A stretch of 64,000 nt of DNA from Propionibacteriaceae bacterium (GCA_025965155.1 JAOPXN010000080.1:1-64000); one strand, 5' to 3'; shown: positions 25,414 through 34,096, counted from the stretch's first letter. The notes: a model not told the origin generated them from the letters alone. A program made the numbers and translations.

Positions 25414-28400
25414 TCGACGACCTGCCGACCGGTGCTCTGGGCCGGGCAGCTGCTGCGGAAGGCGCAGTAGCGGCACTGGCCGCCGATCCGGGCAGAGAAG
25501 TCCTCGCCCCGGATCACCTCGGCCGCCTGTGCCAGCCGACGGTGCACCCAGGTTGCCGCGGCCGGAGCGGCGTCGACCGCATCCGAGGTCGCCGGCTCCT
25601 GGCCCGGGACCGCGTCGGAGACGGGAAAGGGCACGTCGTCCAGGGACGGCTGATGAAACACCTTGGGATAGCTGCCCTGTCCATCGCCGAGCCGCAGATA
25701 GACCAGCTCGGCACCGCCCGGCCGCGCGTTCGGCCCGGCCACGGCGGCGAACGCTCCGGCCTGCACAGCGAGCTGGTAGACGCCGAGCTGGTCCTGAACA
25801 GCCACATCGCCGGTTGCCGGCGCGGTGCGTGAGGTCTTGAAGTCGACGATCTTGACCCGGCCGTCAGCATCACGCTCGACCCGGTCCGCCGTACCGGTCA
25901 GGTGCACGCGTTCGGTCCCCAGGTCGATCTCGGTGGTGAAGGGCACCTCGGTCCCCAGCAGCTCCCGGTCGGCTCGGGCCTCCTGCCAGGTAGCGAACCG
26001 TTCCAGCGCCGACTCGGCCTCGATCCGCTCGACGGCCGACAGCCACTTCGCGTCGAAGTCCAGCTGGTCCCAGACCGCCTCGAGGGAGTCGGACAGCGAG
26101 TCGACGTCGACGTCGGCACGCGCACCGTGTTCAGCCAGGACGTGCACCACCGAACCGAAGCTGGCCGCCGCCCCCCGCGCCGACTCGGCCTGGGCCTTGC
26201 GGGCCAGGAACCACTGCCGCGGGCAGGCCAGCACGGTGGCGAGCTGGCTCCCGGACAGGTGCACCGGGCTGCCGGCCGGCACCACCGGTTGGCCCCCGTC
26301 GGTGAGGTCGCGCATTCCCCACCAACGGTCCGGGTCAGCCGCCGCCACCACCGGACGGCCATCGTCGTCGGTGGCATCGGCGAGCCGGGCCAGCCGCACC
26401 GCCGCCTGCTCGCGCAGGCTCGGCGGCGCCTCCGGGTCGACGCTGACACTGCGCAGCTCCCCGACCAGTGCCGCCAGGGACAGCGGTCGGCGCGGTCGAC
26501 CGGCCAACGGCCGCACCGGGACGCCCAGCTCGGCCACGAACCGGGACGGCTGGTCCCCCTCCCCCTCCGTCCCGGACACCGCGGTGACCACCAGCCGGGA
26601 CCGGGCCCGGGTGCAGGCGACATAGAAGAGGCGCCGTTCCTCAGCGATCCTGGTGGCCGTTGGCACCATCTCCGCCAGACCGCGACGGCTCAACCGGTCC
26701 GGCTCCAGCAACGAGCCGCGTCGACGGACGTCGGGCCAGCTGCCCTCCTGTACGCCGGCGACCACCACCAGCTCCCATTCGAGTCCCTTGGAGCGGTGTG
26801 CGGTCAGCACCCGGACCGCCGAGCCACGCAGGTCCGACTCGCGCAGGGTGTCGGCAGGGATCTGCTGTGCCTCCACCTCGGCCAGGAAACCCGTCACCCC
26901 GCGCAGTCCGGAAACCTCCTCCGACCGGGCGGCGATGTCGAACAGGGCGCACACGGCATCCAGGTCACGGTTGGCCCGGCGACCGATGTCGCCACTCGCC
27001 GCTGCTTCGGCCTGCAGCCGCTCCGGCCAACCGGTCTCCGACCAGAGCAGCCACAGCACCTCCTCCGCGGTCGCACCGTCCTTGATCGAGCGCTCGGCCC
27101 TGACCAGCAAGCCGGCGAGTCGTCGGGCCGCGTCGACCTCCCGTGCGGCCGGGCAGTCCTCCAACAGCTCCGGATGCCGGATGGCCTGCGCGATCAGCTC
27201 GGCCGACAGCCGCGGCAGCCCGGTGCCGGCCAGCTCCTCGCGCTCTGCCTGCCGCAACATCCGGCCAAGGCGCCGGATCGCCATGCTGTCCAAGCCGCCC
27301 AGCGGCGACCTGAGCAGCGCCTGCGACTCATCGGCGCTCAGAGTCCGCCCGCGGGCGGCCACCTGCAGAGCCAGCAGCAGGGGTCGAACCGCGAGCTCGC
27401 CGGAGAGCGGGATCTCGTCGCCGGCCACCTCGACCGGCACCCCGGCCGCGGTCAATGCCCGGCTCAGCCCAGGGATGGTGCGGCGGCCGGATCGGACCAG
27501 GACCGCCATCTGCGACCAGGCGAGGCCGTCCCGCAGGTGCGCGCTGCGGAGGATCTCGGCGATGTGCTCGGCCTCGGCGCCCTCGCTGGCGCAGGTGAAC
27601 ACCTCGACCCGGCCCTTGCCGATCCCCGGCGCCACCTCGGGCATGCGGAACCGCGCGAACACCTCCGGCGGCAGGCTCCGGGGCACTCCGAGCCGGCTGG
27701 CAATGCTGCGGCTGGCCGTCAGCAAATTCAGCCCGAAACGGCGGGTCCGGCCGAGCGCGATCACTGGCGCCCTATCGCCGGCCCGGGTCTTGAAGATGTC
27801 GGGAAAGTCGAGGATGCCGCGTGCCTCGGCGCCGCGGAAGCCGTAGATGGACTGGTCCGGGTCGCCGACAGCAATCACGTCGCGGCCGTCGCCGGCGATC
27901 GCCGACAGCAGCCGGACCTGGGACGGGTCGGTGTCTTGGTACTCGTCCACGAAGACGCAGCCGATCTCCCGCCGCAGCGTCGCGGTGATGTCGGGGTCGG
28001 TGAGCAGGATCCGGCAGCGGTGCACGAGCTCGGCGTAGTCCATTACCTGCTCCGCATCCAGCACGTCGAGGTACTCGTCGAAGAACTGCCCCACACTGAC
28101 CCACTCCGGCCGCCCGGCCGCCTCGCCCGCATCCACCAGGTCCTCGGGGTCCATCCCCAGCTGGCGGGCCTTGGCCAGCACAGCGCGGACCTCGGACGCG
28201 AAGGCGCGAGTCGGAAAAGCACGCTCCAGTGAGTCGGGCCAGTCGGCCCGTCGGGTCTCCCTGCTGCCTTCCAGCGTTTCGCGTACGCGGAACTCCTGCT
28301 CCGGGGCGGTGAGCAGCCTGATCGGGGCCGCGTACGCCTCAAGGTCGGCGAACCGGCGGACCAGCGCGTAGCAGAACGCATGGAAGGTCATCGCCATCGG

Positions 28401-28673
28401 GGTGACCACGGACCGTCCCAGCCGGGCTGTGATCCGGGTCCGCAGCTCGGCAGCCGCCTTACGGGAGAAGGTGAGCACCAAGATGGAGTCCGGGCTCATC
28501 CCCCGCTGCTCAATCCGGTGCACCACCGACTCCACCAAGGTGGTGGTCTTGCCCGTCCCGGGGCCCGCCAGCACCAGCAGCGGGCCGGACTGGTGATCCA
28601 CCACCGCCTGCTGGAACTCGTCCAGCAGCGGTGCCTCGAGCAGTGTCTGCGGAGTTCGGATCAACTGGTACAT
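25410..28673 (-). CDS. adnA: AdnAB subunit AdnA, helicase-nuclease
   Basis: A 1087-residue UvrD-like/RecB-nuclease subunit. It has LAGPGTGKTTT near residue 35, VDEYQDTDPSQV, TAHRSKGLEWELV and FYVACTRARS. The nuclease has GTADRVERD and VDFKTS near 943. A cysteine near 813 (VLACPRQWF) and a terminal CRYCAFRSSC form the Cys...CxxCx5C pattern of iron-sulfur nuclease domains such as AddB; AdnB lacks it. AdnAB resects double-strand breaks before RecA loading. It is first in the adnA-adnB operon. Confidence 0.93.
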   Translation of the reverse strand: MYQLIRTPQTLLEAPLLDEFQQAVVDHQSGPLLVLAGPGTGKTTTLVESVVHRIEQRGMSPDSILVLTFSRKAAAELRTRITARLGRSVVTPMAMTFHAFCYALVRRFADLEAYAAPIRLLTAPEQEFRVRETLEGSRETRRADWPDSLERAFPTRAFASEVRAVLAKARQLGMDPEDLVDAGEAAGRPEWVSVGQFFDEYLDVLDAEQVMDYAELVHRCRILLTDPDITATLRREIGCVFVDEYQDTDPSQVRLLSAIAGDGRDVIAVGDPDQSIYGFRGAEARGILDFPDIFKTRAGDRAPVIALGRTRRFGLNLLTASRSIASRLGVPRSLPPEVFARFRMPEVAPGIGKGRVEVFTCASEGAEAEHIAEILRSAHLRDGLAWSQMAVLVRSGRRTIPGLSRALTAAGVPVEVAGDEIPLSGELAVRPLLLALQVAARGRTLSADESQALLRSPLGGLDSMAIRRLGRMLRQAEREELAGTGLPRLSAELIAQAIRHPELLEDCPAAREVDAARRLAGLLVRAERSIKDGATAEEVLWLLWSETGWPERLQAEAAASGDIGRRANRDLDAVCALFDIAARSEEVSGLRGVTGFLAEVEAQQIPADTLRESDLRGSAVRVLTAHRSKGLEWELVVVAGVQEGSWPDVRRRGSLLEPDRLSRRGLAEMVPTATRIAEERRLFYVACTRARSRLVVTAVSGTEGEGDQPSRFVAELGVPVRPLAGRPRRPLSLAALVGELRSVSVDPEAPPSLREQAAVRLARLADATDDDGRPVVAAADPDRWWGMRDLTDGGQPVVPAGSPVHLSGSQLATVLACPRQWFLARKAQAESARGAAASFGSVVHVLAEHGARADVDVDSLSDSLEAVWDQLDFDAKWLSAVERIEAESALERFATWQEARADRELLGTEVPFTTEIDLGTERVHLTGTADRVERDADGRVKIVDFKTSRTAPATGDVAVQDQLGVYQLAVQAGAFAAVAGPNARPGGAELVYLRLGDGQGSYPKVFHQPSLDDVPFPVSDAVPGQEPATSDAVDAAPAAATWVHRRLAQAAEVIRGEDFSARIGGQCRYCAFRSSCPAQSTGRQVVE

Positions 28674-28914
28674 GCGAGGCTTTCTCGAGGTGCTGTCGGC
28701 CGAGGCCGGGGACGTGAACCCATTGGATCAGAGCCGACTGACAGTCTGCTGGACGCCGCTCCGCAGCGGCTGGCCTGCTCAGCTGGTGGCCACCGGGCGA
28801 CTTTGGTCATGGACAAACCCCGACAGGCGATGGCCCGAACCGCTCGGGGGCATCTCGGAACCATGCTCGTCAGTGTCGCGCATCGGGGCCACGCGGCTGA
28901 GTACCTTGGTCCGC

Positions 28915-29589
28915 TCAGCGCACCAGCCTGCGCAGCACCGAGCCGTCCCAGTGGTCGAGCAGGTCCTGGGGACCCTCGAACACCTCAACCGCGCCCGCCG
29001 TGGTGAGGTCCGCCCGACAGATGCCGCCAGATGTGAAAGCTATGCACGGCACGCCCGCACGGCGAGCGGACTGGATGTCCCAGACGGTGTCTCCGATCGC
29101 GGCCGTCCGTTCCACGTCGAGGTCATGGTTGCGGACTGCCGTCGCCAGCAGGTCGGGGGCCGGTTTCGACCGCTGGACGTCCTCGGAGGTGGTGGCGCCG
29201 GCGATCGCATCCTTGACCCCGATTGCGGGCAGCATCCAGTCCAGATCCGATCTCACGCCGCTGGTGGCAAGCACTACTCGGAGTCCTGCGCCCGAGCAAC
29301 GCCGGACGAGCTCGGCGGCTCCCGGAAAGGCGACCACCTGGTCCGTCATCGCGTTGTAGCGGCGGGAATGCGCCTCGACCGCAGCCTCGCTCTCACTGCC
29401 CACCAGCCGCTGGACCAGCTCACGGCTGGCAATGCCAATCGCCCGGTGCACCGCCGCCATCGTGACATCGCGGAACCCCGCCTCGCGCAGCGCCTGCCAC
29501 CAGGCCAGAACGTGCATATAGCTCGTGTCGAGCAGCGTTCCGTCGACGTCCAGCAGCACACCTCCCGGCCTGCCGCCTGACACGTTCAT
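28915..29589 (-). CDS. HAD-superfamily phosphatase, beta-PGM/Gph-like
   Basis: A 224-residue HAD hydrolase. LLDVDGTLLDTS near residue 11 carries the nucleophile Asp. VVLATSGVRSDL is motif II, RSKPAPD supplies the motif III lysine and IGDTVWDIQSA is motif IV. A four-helix cap lies between motifs I and II. Family members hydrolyse phosphoglycolate, sugar phosphates or related small metabolites; the substrate is not evident. It is separated from adnA by about 240 bp in which I see no gene. Confidence 0.83.
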   Translation of the reverse strand: MNVSGGRPGGVLLDVDGTLLDTSYMHVLAWWQALREAGFRDVTMAAVHRAIGIASRELVQRLVGSESEAAVEAHSRRYNAMTDQVVAFPGAAELVRRCSGAGLRVVLATSGVRSDLDWMLPAIGVKDAIAGATTSEDVQRSKPAPDLLATAVRNHDLDVERTAAIGDTVWDIQSARRAGVPCIAFTSGGICRADLTTAGAVEVFEGPQDLLDHWDGSVLRRLVR

Positions 29590-29704
29590 CGCCGGGCACC
29601 TTCTCCGGTGCAGCTGGTCATCTCTGGCTCCTTCGTCGGTTCATCTGTGAGGAGTACCCGCCCGGGCCAGCAACAGGCGCCCATACAGCCCCGTTCTGCG
29701 CCGG

Positions 29705-30496
29705 TCAGAAGCGCCGGTTCGCCAACACGGGGATCAGCCTGCGCACCGTCTCCAGCTCGGCGATGTCCACGTCGGTCAGCAGCAGATCCGATTCACCTTG
29801 CAGCTCGACGAGCACTTCACCCCGGGGCGAGATCACCGCACTGTGCCCGACTCCGGTGGGAGCCGGACCGACCGGCTCGATCCCGATGCTGGCGGGGTCG
29901 GCCTGGCCGCAGGCCGCGATATAGGTGGTGGAGTCCAACGCACGGGCCCGGGTCAGCAGCTGCCACTGCTCGATCTTGCCCGGCCCCGCTCCCCACGAGG
30001 CGCAGACGCAGATCAGCTGCGCGCCCGCATCGGCTAGTGCGGTGAACAGTCCGGGAAAGCGGACGTCGTAGCAGGTGGCGAAGCCCACACCCACTCCGCC
30101 GACCTTGATCACCAGAGGTTCGCTGCCTGGCGCCACCGTGTCGGACTCGGTGAAGCCGAACGCGTCAAAGAGGTGGATCTTGTCGTAGTGCGCGTCGACG
30201 CCAGGACCGACCACAAGCACCGTGTTGTGAACTCGACCGTCCCCGGCCGGGGTGAACATCCCGGCGGCCACGACCACCTGGTGATGCTCGGCGATAGCGC
30301 GGACGCGATCCGCCCATGGACCGTCGACTGGCTCCGCGACCTCGCTCAGAGATCGGCCGAAGCAGCGCATGGTGGCCTCGGGAAAGATCACCAGCTCCGC
30401 ACCGTACGCGCGAGAGCGAGCCACCAGGTCGGCGATCTGAGCAAGGTTGGTCGGAGGGTCCTCCGTGCTGATGATCTGAGCAAGCGCGATGCGCAT
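29705..30496 (-). CDS. carbon-nitrogen hydrolase (nitrilase superfamily)
   Basis: A 263-residue nitrilase-superfamily amidohydrolase with the catalytic triad E40 (VIFPEAT), K106 (YDKIHLFD) and C142 (ATCYDVRFP). It resembles Nit1/Nit2-type enzymes; some of these repair deaminated glutathione or act as omega-amidases. In a mycothiol-using organism glutathione repair is unlikely, so a general short amide or omega-amidase role is a better guess. It is cytoplasmic. About 90 bp separate it from serB upstream. Confidence 0.88.
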   Translation of the reverse strand: MRIALAQIISTEDPPTNLAQIADLVARSRAYGAELVIFPEATMRCFGRSLSEVAEPVDGPWADRVRAIAEHHQVVVAAGMFTPAGDGRVHNTVLVVGPGVDAHYDKIHLFDAFGFTESDTVAPGSEPLVIKVGGVGVGFATCYDVRFPGLFTALADAGAQLICVCASWGAGPGKIEQWQLLTRARALDSTTYIAACGQADPASIGIEPVGPAPTGVGHSAVISPRGEVLVELQGESDLLLTDVDIAELETVRRLIPVLANRRF

Positions 30497-30587
30497 CAGG
30501 CACCTCCACGGTTCGGTGGCTCAGCCGCAAGGTTGATCAAGTGTTGCCGTAGGCCCTTTTCGGCAAGGGTTCTCGGGTCTGCAGACT

Positions 30588-31784
30588 TCATTCGGTGGCT
30601 CGGTCTACGTCGGCGCCACGGATACCCAGCATGAACAAGATCGCGTCCAGGTACGGCACCGAGATTGTGGTGTCGGCCTGCTGGCGAACCACCGGCTTGG
30701 CGTTGAAGGCGATGCCCAGCCCGGCGGCGGCAAGCATGTCCAAGTCGTTGGCCCCGTCGCCGATCGCGACCGTCTGGGACAGCGGAACCCCTTCTGCCGC
30801 AGCGATCTCAGCCAGCAGCTCCGCCTTCCGGGCTCGGTCGATCACCGACCCCACCACCTCACCGGTGAGCGCGCCATCGATGATCTCCAGCGTGTTGGCG
30901 TACGCATGATCAAGTTCCAGCTCGGCCTTGAGGGCGTCGGTGAACTGGCTGAAGCCGCCGCTGACGATCGCCACCGCGAACCCGAGCCGGCGCAGCGTAC
31001 GCACGAACGTACGAGCGCCCGGTGTTAACCGGATCCGGGCCCGGGCACGGTCAAGGGCGCCCTCATCCAGTCCCTTCAGTAGCCGTACCCGCTCCCGCAG
31101 CGATGCTTCGAAGTCCAGCTCACCGGCCATCGCTCGCGCGGTGATCTGCTCCACTGCCGCCCCGCAGGATGCCTCGTCGGCCAGGAGTTCGATCACCTCG
31201 TCCTGGATCAGCGTCGAGTCGACGTCCATCACCACCAGCCGCTTGGCCCGGCGCTCGAGGCCGTTGACCTGGACGGCGATATCAATGCCGTGGGCCTGGG
31301 AGACCTCGACCAGGGCCAGTCGCATGGCTGCCACGTCGTCGGCGATCACCACCAGGTCGTAGGCCGTCACCGGCTCGGTTGCCAGCCGGACGATCCGGTC
31401 GATGTTGCCGCCGGTCTCCGCGATCGCCTTCGCGACAGCCGCCAGCGTGGAGGGCGACAGCCGCTGCCCCATCACGGTCACGGCGTGTCGACGCAGCAGC
31501 GCCCGCTTCGAGTGCGACTCCACCCGCTCGAAGTCGATCTTCAGCTGATGGGTGAAACCCCAGTACAAGATGTCGCGGATAACGCCGTCGGCGGCCCCAT
31601 CGAGGCGGACCAGGACATCCAGCGTCAGCCGTTCGCGGACGACCAGCTGCTCCATGTCCTCCAGCACTGCCCCGGCATCGCCGAGCAGGGTCAACAGGTC
31701 GTGGGTCAGGCGTGGCCGGTCGGCGCCGGAGACGCGGATCAGCAGCGGGCTGTCCGCGTTGCCGCCGGCGAGCTCAGCACTCAT
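30588..31784 (-). CDS. serB: phosphoserine phosphatase SerB with ACT domains
   Basis: A 398-residue SerB2-type enzyme. Two ACT-like regulatory domains (about 10-85 and 95-170) are followed by the HAD catalytic domain, with VVMDVDSTLI (nucleophile Asp), IVSGGFSQF, the lysine of SVIDRARKAELL and IGDGANDLDML. It performs the last step of serine synthesis; ACT domains of SerB2 bind serine. The ATG at 31784 overlaps the pirin stop as ATGA, so a longer N-terminus is not needed. Confidence 0.93.
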   Translation of the reverse strand: MSAELAGGNADSPLLIRVSGADRPRLTHDLLTLLGDAGAVLEDMEQLVVRERLTLDVLVRLDGAADGVIRDILYWGFTHQLKIDFERVESHSKRALLRRHAVTVMGQRLSPSTLAAVAKAIAETGGNIDRIVRLATEPVTAYDLVVIADDVAAMRLALVEVSQAHGIDIAVQVNGLERRAKRLVVMDVDSTLIQDEVIELLADEASCGAAVEQITARAMAGELDFEASLRERVRLLKGLDEGALDRARARIRLTPGARTFVRTLRRLGFAVAIVSGGFSQFTDALKAELELDHAYANTLEIIDGALTGEVVGSVIDRARKAELLAEIAAAEGVPLSQTVAIGDGANDLDMLAAAGLGIAFNAKPVVRQQADTTISVPYLDAILFMLGIRGADVDRATE

Positions 31785-32518
31785 GCCGCCAGCTCCCACA
31801 CCAGCACCTGCGACGGGGTGTCGCCGGCGGTCAGCCGCAACGCCGCCTCGCCGGTGATCCGGACCGAGTCCCCTGCATCCAGCGGGCCCACCGACTCGCA
31901 GTGCAGCGCACCGTCGGCCACGTACAGGTGGACCAGCGGTGCCGCCGGCAGCAGCCTGGTCGCCCCCGGTAGCAGGGTTGTCACCCACAGAGTGGATCCC
32001 GTGGAGGCCACCGAGATGGCTGCCGCGGAGCGGCTCCCGGACGCGACCGGCACCCAGCCGCCCGGTAGATCGGCCAGATCCAGCTCACGCTGCAGGTAGG
32101 ACGGGGGCAGCCCGGAGACGTCGGGGCGTACCCACATCTGAATGAAGTGCACCGGAACCTCCGGCCGGCTCGGGTCGATCCGGTACGCGTCGTTGCGCTC
32201 GGCGTGCACGATCCCGCTGCCGGCGCTCATCCGCTGCGCCAGTCCCGGGTAGACGATCCCGGAGTGGCCTGATGAGTCGGTGTGGACCAGGGAGCCGGAG
32301 AGCACCCAGGTGACGATCTCGGCGTCCGCATGCGGGTGGTCGTCGAACCCCGCCCCCGACCTCACCAGCTCGTCGTTGTTGACCATCAGCGCGCCGTGGC
32401 CGATGTTCTCCGGGTCGTAGTGCGCCCCGAACGAGAACCCGTGCCGCGACTCGCCCCAGCCGGTCTGGGTGGCGAAGCGCTCGGCTGCGCGTCGGACCTG
32501 GATGATCGGTGCAGTCAC
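31781..32518 (-). CDS. pirin family protein (YhhW/quercetinase-like)
   Basis: A 245-residue bicupin of the pirin family. The N-terminal cupin has HGFSFGAHYDPENIG, FDDHPHADAEIVTWVLSG and GIVHAERN, giving the three His and one Glu expected for metal binding. The C-terminal cupin is degenerate. YhhW and human pirin have quercetin 2,3-dioxygenase activity in vitro; the physiological role in bacteria is unclear. The GTG start at 32518 faces the DUF427 gene 30 bp away, so the two share a tight divergent promoter region. Confidence 0.88.
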   Translation of the reverse strand: MTAPIIQVRRAAERFATQTGWGESRHGFSFGAHYDPENIGHGALMVNNDELVRSGAGFDDHPHADAEIVTWVLSGSLVHTDSSGHSGIVYPGLAQRMSAGSGIVHAERNDAYRIDPSRPEVPVHFIQMWVRPDVSGLPPSYLQRELDLADLPGGWVPVASGSRSAAAISVASTGSTLWVTTLLPGATRLLPAAPLVHLYVADGALHCESVGPLDAGDSVRITGEAALRLTAGDTPSQVLVWELAA

Positions 32519-32548
32519 GACTTCAGTATCTCGGTCTACTCTGACGCC

Positions 32549-33049
32549 ATGGCAACGCGTCCACGTCCCGACCTTCCGGGGCCGGGTCAGGAGTCTGTCT
32601 GGGACTACCCGCGGCCGCCCGCGCTCCGGAGGTCAGCCGACCATGTGGTCGTTCGGCTGGGCGGGATGGTGATCTGTGAGACGGATCACAGTCTGCGAGT
32701 GCTGGAGACCTTCCACCCGCCGACCTACTACCTGCCGCGTGACGCCTTCGTCGACGGTGCGCTGCAGCCCGCTGACGGGTCCTCGTTCTGCGAGTGGAAG
32801 GGGATGGCCCGCTATCTCGACCTCCGTGCGGGCGACCGGGTGGCAGCGCGCGCGGGCTGGTTCTACCCCATGCCGACGTCCGGCTTCGCCGATCTGGTCG
32901 GTCACGTCGCGCTCTACCCGGGTCTGATGGACGACTGCCAGGTCAACGGGGAGAGAGTGCAGCCACAGCCGGGCGGCTTCTACGGTGGCTGGATCACCTC
33001 CACCGTGAGCGGGCCGTTCAAAGGCATTCCCGGAAGTGGTGGCTGGTGA
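32549..33049 (+). CDS. DUF427 family protein
   Basis: A 166-residue DUF427 protein with the family marks ETFHPPTYYLPRDA, CEWKGMARYLDL, AGWFYPMPTSGF and the C-terminal FYGGWITS. DUF427 proteins adopt a small beta barrel and some are nucleotidyltransferase-associated or stress related; no reaction is established. The stop overlaps a possible GTG start of the next gene (GTGA), which suggests a two-gene operon with the alkyltransferase-like protein. Confidence 0.87.
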   Translation: MATRPRPDLPGPGQESVWDYPRPPALRRSADHVVVRLGGMVICETDHSLRVLETFHPPTYYLPRDAFVDGALQPADGSSFCEWKGMARYLDLRAGDRVAARAGWFYPMPTSGFADLVGHVALYPGLMDDCQVNGERVQPQPGGFYGGWITSTVSGPFKGIPGSGGW

Positions 33050-33093
33050 GAGACGTGTCAGGCAGGCAGCCGGACCGGCTCGCTGGCCGTTCG

Positions 33094-33429
33094 ATGAATG
33101 AGGAGTACGTCGAGCTGGTGCTGTCCGCGGTGGAGCTGGTTCCGCCCGGACGGGTGGCCAGCTACGGCGACATCGCGGAGTTCGTCGGACGAGGTGGTGC
33201 ACGGCAGGTCGGGCAGGTGATGTCCCGCCACGGAGCGGCCGTGCCCTGGTGGCGGGTGGTGCGCAGCGACGGCCAACCGGCGCGCGGGCACGAGCAGGAG
33301 GCGTTGGCGAGACTCGAGGCCGAGGCGGCGCCGACCCGGGCCGGCCGGGTGGACATGGATCGGGGCCGGTTCGACTTCGGGGAGACAAGTCCCCGAATGA
33401 ATTTTCACCGGGGTTCACAAGGCCCATGA
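33094..33429 (+). CDS. alkyltransferase-like (ATL) DNA repair protein
   Basis: About 111 residues with the fold of O6-alkylguanine alkyltransferases, including VPPGRVASYGDIA and GGARQVGQVMSRH. The active-site PCHR is replaced by VPWWRVVRSDG, so the acceptor Cys is Trp, as in Atl1/YbaZ proteins. These bind O6-alkylguanine and flag it for nucleotide excision repair instead of repairing it directly. From memory Rv3204 sits at this position in M. tuberculosis. In-frame GTGs at 33046 (GTGA overlap with DUF427) and 33055 are alternative starts adding up to 16 residues. Confidence 0.87.
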   Translation: MNEEYVELVLSAVELVPPGRVASYGDIAEFVGRGGARQVGQVMSRHGAAVPWWRVVRSDGQPARGHEQEALARLEAEAAPTRAGRVDMDRGRFDFGETSPRMNFHRGSQGP

Positions 33430-33453
33430 TTCTGTGCAAGGCTTAGATCGCTG

Positions 33454-33586
33454 TTGCAAGTGATCTGTGTCGTGGTAAGTGCTACGCCCCCAGAACTTTT
33501 GCGTGGGCGTCGTTCTACATCTGGCGCCCAACAGCTTTCGACTCCGTGAGGTGCGGTTTCGAATGCCAGATGCTAGGAGATGTTTC
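33454..33586 (+). promoter_or_regulatory. cold-shock gene promoter and structured 5' UTR
   Basis: TTGCAA (33454-33459), 16 bp, then TAAGTG (33476-33481) is a possible promoter, leaving a 5' UTR of about 100 nt. The UTR can fold: ACGCCC (33484-33489) with GGGCGT (33505-33510), and CATCTGGC (33518-33525) with GCCAGATG (33565-33572). The second stem ends next to the TAGGAG ribosome-binding site. A long folded leader is typical of cspA-type mRNAs. Confidence 0.4.
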
Positions 33587-33790
33587 ATGGCGCAGGGAAC
33601 CGTTAAGTGGTTCAATGCCGAAAAGGGCTACGGCTTCATTGCCGTGGACGGCGGCGGCCCGGACGTTTTCGTCCACTACAGCGCGATTGAGTCGCAGGGT
33701 TTCCGGACCCTCGACGAGGGCCAGCGTGTCGAGTTCGAGACCACGCAGGGTCCGAAGGGTCCCCAGGCCGACCAGGTCCACGCGATCTGA
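33587..33790 (+). CDS. cold-shock protein, CspA family
   Basis: A 67-residue OB-fold protein with both RNA-binding motifs: KGYGFIAV (RNP1) and DVFVHYSAI (RNP2), after the standard [11 protein letters not shown]. It binds single-stranded RNA and DNA as a chaperone. TAGGAG lies about 7 nt before the ATG and a strong terminator follows 19 nt after the stop, so it is monocistronic. Confidence 0.96.
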   Translation: MAQGTVKWFNAEKGYGFIAVDGGGPDVFVHYSAIESQGFRTLDEGQRVEFETTQGPKGPQADQVHAI

Positions 33791-33809
33791 GTTTTGCCAC
33801 GACGCAAAC

Positions 33810-33842
33810 AACCCCCGTACGGAGACGTGCGGGGGTTCTTTG
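33810..33842 (+). terminator. intrinsic terminator of the cold-shock gene
   Basis: AACCCCCGTAC (33810-33820) pairs with GTGCGGGGGTT (33827-33837), with one A-G mismatch and a 6-nt loop, followed by CTTTGT. Confidence 0.8.
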
Positions 33843-33876
33843 TCTACTCGGGGATCTTCTAGCTTGGGGTGGTTGG

Positions 33877-33935
33877 TCTCCCACGTGAACGTGGGAAACC
33901 AGCACTCCACCCACGACATAACGTGGGTGGAGTGC
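33877..33935 (-). repeat. REP-like double-hairpin element, copy 1
   Basis: A small hairpin TCCCACG-TGAA-CGTGGGA (33879-33896) is followed 5 nt later by a 14-bp perfect stem (33902-33915 with 33922-33935) around a 6-nt loop, core CCACCCACG. The reverse complement matches the element at 50308-50374 in order of hairpins, loop sequence TTAT.T and spacer. It lies between the convergent cold-shock and moeZ genes. The arm CGTGGGTGGAGT is repeated once more at about 33942-33953. Confidence 0.75.
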
Positions 33936-33976
33936 AAGGTTCGTGGGTGGAGTTCGCCGCACCTGGCGGTCGCGCG

Positions 33977-34065
33977 CCCGCACCCGGCGTCCAGCCTGCC
34001 CGCACCCGAGGTCCAGCCTGCCCGCTTCCGCGCTTCAGCCCTGCCCGCACCCCCTGTCGAGCCGG
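33977..34065. repeat. four tandem ~22-bp imperfect repeats
   Basis: Units at 33977-33998, 33999-34020, 34021-34043 and 34044-34065 share CCCGCaCCCg....CCAGCCtG. The first two are nearly identical, the third is 23 bp and the fourth is diverged. The period is not a multiple of three and no protein is encoded, so this is a non-coding minisatellite beside the REP-like element. Confidence 0.65.
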
Positions 34066-34096
34066 CCCAACCTAGGTCGGGCGGCGGCTCCGCGGA

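Noticed and set aside
25902-28232. Long open frame of 776 codons on the plus strand
   Set aside because: It is antisense to adnA, whose helicase and nuclease motifs are complete. The translation is Arg/Gly/His-rich with no motif, typical of antisense frames in GC-rich DNA.
33877-34065. Possible CRISPR array in the repeat-rich spacer
   Set aside because: The repeats are directly adjacent with no unique spacers, the units are diverged, and no cas genes are present.
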